A DNA stretch of 11,457 nt, from NCBI GenBank assembly GCA_022576105.1, contig JACZRM010000031.1:1-11457 (forward strand), in the 5' to 3' direction. Below are positions 1-6,255 of the stretch, piece by piece. This DNA is from Chloroflexota bacterium (GTDB lineage: Bacteria > Chloroflexota > Dehalococcoidia > UBA3495). Both the position numbers and the translations under genes were made by a program. Every line of letters begins with the position of its first letter. Position 1 is the first letter of the stretch. The notes under the pieces are model-generated. The model was not told the origin of the DNA. It worked only from the letters and a program-made list of their open reading frames with translations, and made no database searches.

Positions 1-384
1 TACGGGGTCAATGTGGCAACCTGCGCCTGTATCAAGGAGCACCATGACGACGAGCACTCGTCGGTGGAATCCTTCTTGGTGGCGGCGGCAGATGCGATCA
101 GTGCGGCTCGGCCGGGCGCTCGTAAGGAGTCATTGGACCAGTACGTGAATCGTCTTCGGGAACTGGAAGAAGCCGCCACCAGCTTCACCGGTGTGGACCG
201 GGCCTTCGCCATCCAGGCCGGCCGCGAAGTCCGCGTCATGGTCAATCCGGGACACATGAACGACATTCAGTCTGCCGATCTGGCCAGGGATATCGCCAAG
301 AAAGTGCAGAACGACTTGGTTTTCCCGGGACAGATCAAGGTGACAGTCATTCGTGAGACCCGTAGCATCGAGTATGCCCGCTAA
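1..384 (+). CDS. rny: Ribonuclease Y, C-terminal part (5' end outside window)
   Basis: This is the last 127 codons of a gene that enters from the left edge and stops with TAA at 382-384. RNase Y is a membrane-anchored endoribonuclease that starts mRNA decay. It normally has an N-terminal membrane helix, a coiled coil, a KH domain and an HD phosphohydrolase domain. Only the end of the HD region and the C-terminal segment are visible here. They carry the very conserved family strings [26 protein letters not shown] and [13 protein letters not shown], and end in EYAR as in most RNase Y proteins. The catalytic HD pair lies upstream and cannot be checked. The next gene is ymdB, the usual neighbour of rny in many Gram-positive bacteria. 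An ATG-like start at 13 is only an internal GTG codon; frame 1 is open to the window edge. Confidence 0.95.
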   Translation, partial: YGVNVATCACIKEHHDDEHSSVESFLVAAADAISAARPGARKESLDQYVNRLRELEEAATSFTGVDRAFAIQAGREVRVMVNPGHMNDIQSADLARDIAKKVQNDLVFPGQIKVTVIRETRSIEYAR

Positions 385-385
385 T

Positions 386-509
386 CGGGTGCAAACCCGT
401 CGTGGCCCAACCGGGTCGGCCAATGGCGCATCATCGGGTAAATAACTAGGAAAAACCGGGTGGAACTCGGTAGGGGCCCAGGTCCGGAGTTTCCCGGCGT
501 TGGGCCCCT
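386..509 (+). promoter_or_regulatory. Hairpin-rich rny-ymdB spacer, possible structured leader or small RNA
   Basis: Nearly the whole spacer can fold into adjacent hairpins. The first is CGGGT-GCAA-ACCCG (386-399), with a GNRA-type loop, starting two bases after the rny stop. The second is TGGCC/GGCCA (403-407 with 418-422). The third is ACCGGGT-GGA-ACTCGGT (455-471; seven pairs, one of them G-U). The fourth has perfect nine-base arms AGGGGCCCA/TGGGCCCCT (472-480 with 501-509) and an internal CCGG/CCGG helix (484-487 with 494-497). The third and fourth abut without a gap. No run of T follows the last stem, so a standard intrinsic terminator is unlikely. I do not recognise a known riboswitch class. 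It may be an RNA-processing site, a leader of ymdB or a small RNA. Confidence 0.45.
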
Positions 510-538
510 TCTATTCGACTAATCTAGGACTGTCCGCT

Positions 539-1309
539 TTGCGCATTCTGATGATCGGAGACATAATCGGCAAGCCCGGTCGGCAGGCTATCAAGACATT
601 GCTGCCTGATCTGCGGCAAGAACTGTCAATCGATATGGTGATCGCCAACGGCGAAAATACCGCCGGCGGATTTGGAATTACCCTGGAGACGGCCTACGAA
701 CTTCTGGATAGCGGCGTTGACGTGCTGACCTCTGGCAACCACATTTGGGACCAGCGCGAAATTATCCCCCATATGGATGAAGGCCTGCCATTGATTCGCC
801 CGGCCAACTATCCCAACGCTCCTGGTCGTGGGTATCTGTTTCATAACGGAGTGATGGTGCTGAATCTGATGGGGAGGGTGTTTATGCCGCCCCTGGATTG
901 CCCATTTCGCACCGCTGAAACCATACTTCAGGAAGTAAAAAAGGCTGAAAACCCGCGAGTAATTATCGTGGACTTTCACGCTGAGGCCACCTCTGAAAAA
1001 CAAGGCTTGGGCTGGTATCTCGACGGGCGGGTCAGCGCGGTGCTGGGCACCCATACTCACGTTGGTACGGTGGACGCAAAAGTGCTGCCTGGAGGCACCG
1101 GGTACCTGACCGATGTAGGAATGACCGGGCCGATAAACTCGGTAATCGGCAGCGGCGTTGACGCCGTCTTGGACCGGTTTCTCACCGGCATGCCCCAGAG
1201 GCTGAAGGTGGCCACCGGGCCGGTGGCAATGAACTCGGTGCTGTTGGACATTGATTCTGAATCTGGACGAGCTACCGGGATTCAGAGGGTAGATAGGATG
1301 GTAGATTGA
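539..1309 (+). CDS. ymdB: YmdB-family metallophosphoesterase (TIGR00282 type)
   Basis: This 256-residue protein belongs to the YmdB family of dinuclear-metal phosphoesterases. In Bacillus the family hydrolyses 2',3'-cyclic nucleotides and affects biofilm and motility decisions; the substrate here is not shown. Candidate metal ligands are all present: Asp8 in IGDIIGKPGR, Glu39/Asn40 in NGEN, Asn67/His68 in GNHIWD, His147 in DFHAEATSEK, and His172/His174 in GTHTHVGT. The family motif TDVGMTGP is at 191-198. The start is set at TTG 539, because the conserved N-terminus is MRILMIGDI and AGGA (526-529) lies nine bases upstream. An in-frame TTG at 500 would add 13 poorly conserved residues inside a hairpin. 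Length agrees with the family (about 260). Its stop overlaps the next start by TTGA. Confidence 0.93.
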   Translation: MRILMIGDIIGKPGRQAIKTLLPDLRQELSIDMVIANGENTAGGFGITLETAYELLDSGVDVLTSGNHIWDQREIIPHMDEGLPLIRPANYPNAPGRGYLFHNGVMVLNLMGRVFMPPLDCPFRTAETILQEVKKAENPRVIIVDFHAEATSEKQGLGWYLDGRVSAVLGTHTHVGTVDAKVLPGGTGYLTDVGMTGPINSVIGSGVDAVLDRFLTGMPQRLKVATGPVAMNSVLLDIDSESGRATGIQRVDRMVD

Positions 1310-2160
1310 GAATGGGCGCAGTTGTTGATTTGCATTTGCATACCACCGTTTCTGATGGGCGCTTGACGCCAACCGAGTTGATTAAATTGGTGGCCGGTAA
1401 GGGTCTCAAGGTGGTCTCAATCTCGGACCACGACATAACCGATGGGCTGGCCGAAGCCTACCAGGCGGCCCAGGAATTTCCCGATATGAGAATCATTCCC
1501 GGTATTGAGCTCAGCACCGACATACCCGGTGATGAGATTCACATGCTGGGCTACTTCATCAGCTATGAGGATGATGCCTTCCAGACCATATTGAGCCGGT
1601 TCAGGGAGGGGCGTCTGGAGCGGGGCCAGGCGATGGTGGAAAAGCTGGCCGAACACGGTTTGCATGTCGAATGGGAAAGAGTCAAGGAGATTGCCGGGGA
1701 GGGCTCAGTGGGTAGGCCGCATATCGCGCTGGCCCTGGTAGAGAAAGGGTACTTCAAAGAACCCAAGGACGCATTCGCCGAATATTTAGGTCGCAATGGT
1801 TTAGCCTACGCCGAGCGGGAGAAAATGACCCCGGAAGAAGGGGTTGAGATGCTGGGTAGGATCGGCGGAGTTGCGGTGTTGGCTCATCCGGCGCAACTGG
1901 CGGACTTGGACGAAAAAGCGGGCCAATTGAAGGCCGCCGGTCTGGTTGGGATGGAGGTCTATTACGCCCAATATTCCCCAGAGACGATTGACCGATTGGC
2001 CAGAGTTGCCGAGAATCACGGTCTGATTCCCTGCGGAGGCAGCGACTACCACGGCCTGGGCAACACTGGCGAGTTGCTGCCGGGCACTATGGGTCCTCCC
2101 ATGGAAACCGTGGAGCGATTAGAAGAAGCATCCCGCAAAATAATGCAATCGGCTAACTGA
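1306..2160 (+). CDS. PHP-domain phosphoesterase (TrpH/YciV, RNase AM-like)
   Basis: This 284-residue protein is a complete PHP-fold metal-dependent phosphoesterase. Characterised relatives (YciV/RNase AM and a 3',5'-nucleotide bisphosphatase) remove nucleotides from short RNAs or hydrolyse pAp-like molecules. Visible metal-binding motifs are DLHLHTTVSDG (His10, His12, Asp17), ISDHD (Asp41, His42, Asp43), GIELS (Glu68), His79 in EIHMLGY, GRPHIA (His139), LAHP (His194) and GSDYHG (Asp247, His249). The lid-like insertion after the first strands is typical of the YciV group. Start: TTG 1306 has AGGA (1295-1298) at a seven-base spacing and overlaps the ymdB stop as TTGA. ATG 1312 is a reasonable alternative that loses two residues. 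Context with rny and ymdB suggests a role in RNA or nucleotide turnover (inference). Confidence 0.9.
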   Translation: MRMGAVVDLHLHTTVSDGRLTPTELIKLVAGKGLKVVSISDHDITDGLAEAYQAAQEFPDMRIIPGIELSTDIPGDEIHMLGYFISYEDDAFQTILSRFREGRLERGQAMVEKLAEHGLHVEWERVKEIAGEGSVGRPHIALALVEKGYFKEPKDAFAEYLGRNGLAYAEREKMTPEEGVEMLGRIGGVAVLAHPAQLADLDEKAGQLKAAGLVGMEVYYAQYSPETIDRLARVAENHGLIPCGGSDYHGLGNTGELLPGTMGPPMETVERLEEASRKIMQSAN

Positions 2161-2175
2161 TTCCTTACCTCTTTC

Positions 2176-2871
2176 ATGGGCTCAACAATGGAGATCGCCG
2201 GACTCTACCTATACGCCTATCTGGTAGGCTCGGTGCCCACCGCGTACCTGCTGGGCAGATTGGCCAAAGGGATCGATATTCGCTCCTATGGGAGCGGCAA
2301 CGTCGGTGGGACTAATCTGGCCCATCAAGCCGGTAGACTGTGGCTGCTGCCCCTGGGCGGCTTTGATATCCTGGTAAAAGGGGCTTCCCCGGTCTTGATC
2401 GCTCAATATGCATTGGGATGGGAATCGGATTCTTTGGTGCTGTTGGGTGCGCCGATTCTTTCTATAATCGGGCACAACTGGTCAGTGTTTATCCGGTTTC
2501 AAGGCGGTCGCGGCATTGCGGTTGTTTGCGGAATCCTCCTGGCCATATCTCCATTGTTGATTGGCGCATTTCTGGTGTTGTTCAGCGCAGGGTGGCTGGC
2601 GACCAGAAGCGCTGGCGTGTGGGTATTAGTTTCACTGCTGGCATTACCCCTGTGGGGGATACTCATGGGTCAACCGGCGGCGGTTACCTGGCTCTGTGTC
2701 GTCATGCTGGGCTTGGTGCTCTTGAAACGTTTGTTGTCAAACGGAACTCCAATGCCTCAAGATATTTCCAGAGGAAGAGTATTATTCAATCGGGCGTTCC
2801 GAGACCGGGACGTTGATGATCGGTCAACTTGGGTTGATCGCCTTCCATCAACCAGCGAGGTCACCAGTTGA
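2176..2871 (+). CDS. plsY: PlsY-family glycerol-3-phosphate acyltransferase, copy 1
   Basis: This 231-residue integral membrane protein is of the PlsY type. PlsY transfers an acyl group from acyl-phosphate (made by PlsX) to glycerol-3-phosphate, the first step of phospholipid synthesis. Visible family motifs are YLVGSVPTAYLLGR (15-28), YGSGNVGGTN (38-47), DILVKG (64-69) and GHNWSVFIRFQGGRG (99-113). About six hydrophobic segments are evident. Differences from the classical family: the Arg that usually follows GATNxxR is replaced by His50, and the C-terminal RHRxNIxRL motif is reduced to LLKRLLSNGTPMP. A charged tail of about 35 residues follows. The start may be ATG 2176 or ATG 2188; neither has a strong Shine-Dalgarno. 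The stop overlaps the next gene's start as TTGA, so translational coupling is likely. Confidence 0.85.
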   Translation: MGSTMEIAGLYLYAYLVGSVPTAYLLGRLAKGIDIRSYGSGNVGGTNLAHQAGRLWLLPLGGFDILVKGASPVLIAQYALGWESDSLVLLGAPILSIIGHNWSVFIRFQGGRGIAVVCGILLAISPLLIGAFLVLFSAGWLATRSAGVWVLVSLLALPLWGILMGQPAAVTWLCVVMLGLVLLKRLLSNGTPMPQDISRGRVLFNRAFRDRDVDDRSTWVDRLPSTSEVTS

Positions 2872-3395
2872 GCATAATGGAGCAGCCGGAAGAGCCCCAG
2901 CAAGAGCAAGCCGTAACTGGGAGATGCCATTGGCACCCAGATATAGAAACGGGTTTATCCTGTAGCCAGTGTGGTAAGTACGTATGCACCAGTTGCATGG
3001 TGCAGGCTTCGGTGGGTATCAGATGCCGGGAATGCGGCAAAGCCGTACGGTTACCCACTTTCGACGTCACGACGATTTATTATGCTCGGGCAGGCGGAGT
3101 AGCTCTGGCGGTCGCAATCGTTGGCGGCATTCTGTGGGCCGTGCTCAACAACATTTTCCTGGGTATCCCCTTTCTCCCTGGGCTAATCGCCCTGGGTGTT
3201 GGCTATGGGGCCGGCGAATTGATCAGTCTTTCGGTGAACCGGAAGCGGAGTATGGGGCTGGTCTGGTTGGCTGGAGGAGCGGTGTTGGCGGCCTTCATCG
3301 TCAGTTGGCTAGTAGACCCATTCAGAATTAACATCTGGTGGCTACTGTTCGTTGTTATCGGGGTTTCCGTCGCGGTCCAGCGAGTCCGCCCTTAG
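2868..3395 (+). CDS. Membrane protein with N-terminal B-box-like zinc finger
   Basis: This 175-residue protein has two parts. Residues 20-56 hold a Cys/His-rich zinc-binding module: CHWHP (Cys20, His23), CSQCGKYVC (Cys32, Cys35, Cys40), Cys43, and CRECG (Cys53, Cys56). The pattern resembles the B-box/zinc-ribbon modules found in front of membrane domains in bacteria. Residues 74-171 contain three or four hydrophobic membrane segments (about 74-97, 99-122, 129-149, 155-171), with a short loop NRKRS at 124-128. No enzymatic motif is visible, so the function is unknown. The start is TTG 2868, with GAGG (2857-2860) seven bases upstream and a TTGA overlap with plsY; ATG 2877 is possible but badly spaced. 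The last 54 bp overlap the 3' end of recX on the opposite strand. Confidence 0.75.
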   Translation: MSIMEQPEEPQQEQAVTGRCHWHPDIETGLSCSQCGKYVCTSCMVQASVGIRCRECGKAVRLPTFDVTTIYYARAGGVALAVAIVGGILWAVLNNIFLGIPFLPGLIALGVGYGAGELISLSVNRKRSMGLVWLAGGAVLAAFIVSWLVDPFRINIWWLLFVVIGVSVAVQRVRP

Positions 3396-3875
3396 CTCCT
3401 GCCACAGTTGTTCCACCGTAGAACGGACCAGACCATAGCTGAAACCACGGCCTTGCAAGTGGGATGATATCCGGCGCCGAAATTCCTCTTCCGTACCGTT
3501 CCTAATTGACTGACGCTTAGCCATCCGGGCTCCAGCCTGATGGGCGTTGGCTTCATCGTCAAATCCATCCAGCGAATCCTGAATAACTTCCGATGAAACC
3601 CCTTTCTGCCGTAATTCTTGTTGCACCAATCGCTGAGCTCTAGGCCGGTGCTGTTCCCGGTTGCTGCGCCACTGCTGGGCGAAGGCTGCATCATCCAGGA
3701 GTTTCTGTTTACGCAGGGCTTCGATTACCTGGTCAATGGTCTCCAGAGAGTATTTCTGGGTAAGGCGACGCCGCACTTCTGCTTCGCTTCGTGCCCGATA
3801 GGTCAGGAAACGTAGTGCGGCGTTTTTTGCTGCGACGAAGACCTCTTCGCCTTCAGACAATCTTGAAGCCTTCAT
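3342..3875 (-). CDS. recX: Regulatory protein RecX
   Basis: This 177-residue protein lies 28 bp downstream of recA on the same strand. RecX binds RecA filaments and modulates recombinase activity. The sequence shows the helical repeats typical of the family: ALRFLTYRARSEAEVRRRL near residue 20, IEALRKQKLLDDAAFAQQW near 52-70, RLVQQELRQKGVS near 81-93, and a C-terminal repeat with FRRRISSHLQGRGFSYGLV. It is rich in Arg, Lys and Gln, as expected. The start is ATG 3875; no strong Shine-Dalgarno is seen, which fits translation coupled to recA. Its final 18 codons are antisense to the end of the neighbouring zinc-finger membrane protein gene. Position directly after recA makes the call reliable even though RecX sequences diverge quickly. 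Confidence 0.9.
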   Translation of the reverse strand: MKASRLSEGEEVFVAAKNAALRFLTYRARSEAEVRRRLTQKYSLETIDQVIEALRKQKLLDDAAFAQQWRSNREQHRPRAQRLVQQELRQKGVSSEVIQDSLDGFDDEANAHQAGARMAKRQSIRNGTEEEFRRRISSHLQGRGFSYGLVRSTVEQLWQELRADSLDRDGNPDNNEQ

Positions 3876-3903
3876 GCATTGTCAGGTAGAAATTAGGGCC
3901 CCG

Positions 3904-5010
3904 CTATTTGTCTTCGCTCTGATCCGACGCTGTTGCCAAGGACAATTCCGCATCAGACCCTCCCGGGTTAGTGCCGTTGCTTGATGGTGGTTCGGGCGCG
4001 GGAGCTTGCCCACGTATGCGGTCTTCCAAGGATTGGGCGAGTTCGGAGTGCTCTGACAGGAACTCCTTGGAGTTTTCCCGGCCCTGTCCCAAGCGCGTTT
4101 CACCATAGGAGTAAAATGCGCCGGCCTTCTTGATGATGCCCTGGTCTACGCCGATGTCCAGCAGGTCGCCCATCTTGCTGATGCCTTTGTTGAACATAAT
4201 GTCAAACTCGGCGACCCGGAAGGGTGCGGCGATTTTGTTCTTCACTACCCTGGCCCGCACCCGGTTGCCAATGGCCTCTGATCCTTGTTTGATGGATTCA
4301 ATACGGCGCAGGTCAATGCGAACCGAGCTATAGAACTTGAGGGCCCGGCCTCCGGGAGTGACCTCCGGGCTGCCGTAGACCACCCCCACCTTTTCCCGCA
4401 GTTGGTTGATGAACACCACCGCCGTGCGGGAATGATGGATGGCCGCGGTCAGTTTGCGGAGAGCTTGAGACATTAACCGGGCCTGCAATCCGACATGAGT
4501 ATCTCCCATGTCACCATCGATTTCAGCTTGAGGGACCAGCGCGGCAACACTGTCGATCACCACCGCATCCACTGCGCCGCTGCGAACCAGTTGCTCGGTG
4601 ATATCCAAGGCTTGTTCGGCGCTATCGGGCTGGGAAATCAGCAGGGTGTCCAGGTCAAGCCCGCAGTTGGCGGCGTAGGTGGGATCAAGGGCGTGCTCTA
4701 CGTCGATGTAAGCGGCGATCCCGCCCAACTTCTGTGTCTCGGCCATGAAATGGATGGCTAAGGTGGATTTACCTGAGGATTCTCCACCGTATATTTCGGT
4801 GACTCTCCCACGGGGGATCCCACCGGCCCCCAGGGCAATATCCAAACTCAGCGAGCCGGTGGGTATCACTTCAGTTACCAGTTGCTGGGCAACTTCACCC
4901 AAGCGCATCACGGCCCCCTTACCGTGATCCTTCTCAATGCGGCTCAACGCTATTTCCAGGGCTGCCAGTTTGTCCTTGGTGTGCTTATCGTCATTCTTGT
5001 TGGTCGGCAT
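3904..5010 (-). CDS. recA: Recombinase RecA
   Basis: This 368-residue RecA is the cytoplasmic ATP-dependent strand-exchange protein that also triggers SOS cleavage of LexA. It has the Walker A motif GGESSGKS (75-82, Lys81), the catalytic Glu105 in DVEHALDP, and Walker [12 protein letters not shown] (about 150-160, Asp153). The L1 and L2 DNA-binding loops lie in the usual places, with [17 protein letters not shown] at about 200-216 and GGRALKFY near 220-227. The C-terminal domain includes [21 protein letters not shown], and the tail is acidic, Ser- and Pro-rich. The start is ATG 5010, with AGGGGAGA at 5020-5027 nine bases upstream. A longer reading from 5073 would run through the predicted promoter and is rejected. 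recX follows and is probably co-transcribed. The gene looks intact. Confidence 0.98.
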   Translation of the reverse strand: MPTNKNDDKHTKDKLAALEIALSRIEKDHGKGAVMRLGEVAQQLVTEVIPTGSLSLDIALGAGGIPRGRVTEIYGGESSGKSTLAIHFMAETQKLGGIAAYIDVEHALDPTYAANCGLDLDTLLISQPDSAEQALDITEQLVRSGAVDAVVIDSVAALVPQAEIDGDMGDTHVGLQARLMSQALRKLTAAIHHSRTAVVFINQLREKVGVVYGSPEVTPGGRALKFYSSVRIDLRRIESIKQGSEAIGNRVRARVVKNKIAAPFRVAEFDIMFNKGISKMGDLLDIGVDQGIIKKAGAFYSYGETRLGQGRENSKEFLSEHSELAQSLEDRIRGQAPAPEPPSSNGTNPGGSDAELSLATASDQSEDK

Positions 5011-5044
5011 ATCAGCCCATCTCCCCTTTCTCGTCTTTTGGGAA

Positions 5045-5073
5045 ATGCTAGCACAGGGTTTTGCTGCTAACAA
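5045..5073 (-). promoter_or_regulatory. Predicted recA promoter
   Basis: On the minus strand TTGTTA (5073-5068) and TAGCAT (5050-5045) are separated by 17 bases, each matching the sigma-70-type consensus at four of six positions. Transcription would begin near 5038 and leave a leader of about 28 nt that contains the strong Shine-Dalgarno of recA. Matches are only moderate, so this is a prediction. Confidence 0.45.
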
Positions 5074-5083
5074 GGCTCTGAAG

Positions 5084-5122
5084 TCAGTAAAACTGATGGC
5101 AAGTAATGGAGCGAATCTCGCT
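5084..5122. promoter_or_regulatory. Two short inverted repeats upstream of recA
   Basis: Two perfect 5-3-5 palindromes lie just upstream of the predicted recA -35 element: TCAGT-AAA-ACTGA (5084-5096) and AGCGA-ATC-TCGCT (5110-5122), centred 26 bp apart. Neither matches the Gram-positive LexA box (GAAC-N4-GTTC) nor the alphaproteobacterial GTTC-N7-GTTC site. They may be regulator sites or chance. Confidence 0.2.
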
Positions 5123-5163
5123 TGGTTTGTGCTGGAGGACGACCGTCCCCAAGGTTAAAACTC

Positions 5164-5394
5164 TCAATTGCCGCCTTTGAACCCAATGCTAACCTGCCCG
5201 TGGTCCACAATCACCGGAGTGACCCGTTCGCCGTTGGTCAGGGCCAGCAAATCTGGAATTTTATCGGTTTCCTTGGAAACGTCAATTTCGGTGTACTGGA
5301 TTTTGTTTCGGCGATAATCCATTTTCGCCGCTGCGGAAAAGGCGCAATCCGGATGGGTGTAAATGAGGACTTCGGCCTGACTTGTCTGGGTCAC
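5164..5394 (-). CDS. Small glutaredoxin-like protein with CxxS site (Uxx-star-like)
   Basis: This 76-residue protein has a one-domain glutaredoxin/thioredoxin-like fold. The strand VLIYTHPDCAFS (9-20) carries the redox site as Cys17-Ala-Phe-Ser20, a monothiol CxxS in place of the usual CxxC. The expected helix (AAAKMDYRRN), the second strand IQYTEIDVS (32-40), the cis-proline motif TPVIV (59-63, Pro60) and a final GFKGG follow. The pattern best resembles the glutaredoxin-like Uxx-star group, in which the first redox residue can be selenocysteine; here it is an ordinary TGC cysteine. The start is GTG 5394, with AGGAG (5401-5405) six bases upstream. A good promoter lies just ahead. The partner and substrate are unknown; a thiol-redox or deglutathionylation-like role is inferred. 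recA follows 153 bp downstream but has its own promoter. Confidence 0.8.
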   Translation of the reverse strand: MTQTSQAEVLIYTHPDCAFSAAAKMDYRRNKIQYTEIDVSKETDKIPDLLALTNGERVTPVIVDHGQVSIGFKGGN

Positions 5395-5436
5395 CTTGAA
5401 CTCCTGGAGGGTCAGTTATTGAGAATTGGTCACCTT

Positions 5437-5465
5437 ATTGTAAAAGCAAGATGCAAATTATTCAA
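5437..5465 (-). promoter_or_regulatory. Predicted promoter of the glutaredoxin-like gene
   Basis: On the minus strand TTGAAT (5465-5460) is followed after exactly 17 bases by TACAAT (5442-5437), a five-of-six match to the -10 consensus, in locally AT-rich DNA. Predicted transcription begins near 5430, about 36 nt before the GTG start. Confidence 0.6.
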
Positions 5466-5636
5466 TGAGTAGGACTTTCGCCGTGGGATTAGCCTGAACT
5501 CTGGCTCACCGGGGGCGCCGGCGATAACAGTTACTATGGACGGCACACGGTTTCAGTGGCCGGATATGGTCGTCATGAGGTTGCCTCCATGATATTCTAG
5601 GGAAGCGAGCGAAAATGATCATGGTGTCCCGTCGTT

Positions 5637-5651
5637 CCAATCTCGGATTGG
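5637..5651. promoter_or_regulatory. Short inverted repeat ahead of the CMD gene
   Basis: CCAATC-TCG-GATTGG is a perfect six-base-arm repeat 30 bp before the ATG at 5682. It could be an operator or a small leader hairpin. The rest of the 5406-5681 spacer shows no further gene; a possible -10 (TATTCT, 5593-5598) lacks a convincing -35. Confidence 0.3.
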
Positions 5652-5681
5652 CGGATTATGGCGGAGTACGGAGGAAGCACA

Positions 5682-6230
5682 ATGGCTAGAGTCCCATATG
5701 TGGAAAGGGAAGACCTGGACCCGGAAGGGCAGAAAATTTACGACCAGATCCGGCAAGACCGAAATACGTCTGAAGTAGGACTGCAATTTCGCGCTCTGCT
5801 CAATAGCCCCAAGGCGGCCGGTCACCTGACGTCGATGGGCGCCCAACTCAGGTTCCAGAGCGCCATGCCCGAAAATCTCAAGGAACTGACCATTATCCTG
5901 GTGGCCCGGGAATGGGATAGCGGAATCGAGTGGACCGGCCACGCTGTGCTGGCGGCTCGCGCCGGAGTTTCCGACGACGTGATAGAGAGTATCCGTACCA
6001 GGAAGGGTCTGGAGGGATTTAGCGAACCAGAGAAAGTGATTGCGCGGTTTGTGCATGAAGCCCTTCGGGAGAAGGCCGTTTCAGACGCTACGTTCTCGGC
6101 GGTTGAACAACTCTTGGGCGTTAAGGGCGCGGTCGATCTGACATTAACGGTGTCCTACTATACGGCCCTGGCCCTGGCTCAAATTGCATTGCAGCCGGAA
6201 ATGGGCGGAGGGCGGGTTTCTACTCTGTAG
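5682..6230 (+). CDS. Carboxymuconolactone decarboxylase (AhpD-like) family protein
   Basis: This 182-residue, all-helical protein belongs to the CMD superfamily. The characteristic block ELTIILVAREWDSGIEWTGH (about residues 68-87), followed by AVLAARAGVSDDVIESI, matches the family's core helices. The CxxC pair used by AhpD-type alkylhydroperoxidases is absent, so a peroxidase role is unlikely. The EW and EWxxH residues are those retained in the decarboxylase-like and uncharacterised branches. No substrate can be assigned. Start ATG 5682 (MARVPYV) is chosen over ATG 5658 because GGAGGA lies directly upstream at suitable spacing and the conserved N-terminus begins there. The TPR gene starts 25 bp after the stop, so the two are probably co-transcribed. 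Confidence 0.8.
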   Translation: MARVPYVEREDLDPEGQKIYDQIRQDRNTSEVGLQFRALLNSPKAAGHLTSMGAQLRFQSAMPENLKELTIILVAREWDSGIEWTGHAVLAARAGVSDDVIESIRTRKGLEGFSEPEKVIARFVHEALREKAVSDATFSAVEQLLGVKGAVDLTLTVSYYTALALAQIALQPEMGGGRVSTL

Positions 6231-6255
6231 GAACCGGCCCGTGTAGGGACAAGTA

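Noticed and set aside
472..509. Intrinsic terminator of rny
   Set aside because: The stem is strong but no T-run follows, only TCTATTCG, so termination is not supported.
626..1372. Minus-strand open frame opposite ymdB
   Set aside because: No family features; ymdB motifs on the + strand are intact along the whole region.
5011..5073. N-terminal extension of RecA by 21 residues
   Set aside because: It includes the predicted promoter and Shine-Dalgarno, and RecA homologs begin near the ATG at 5010.
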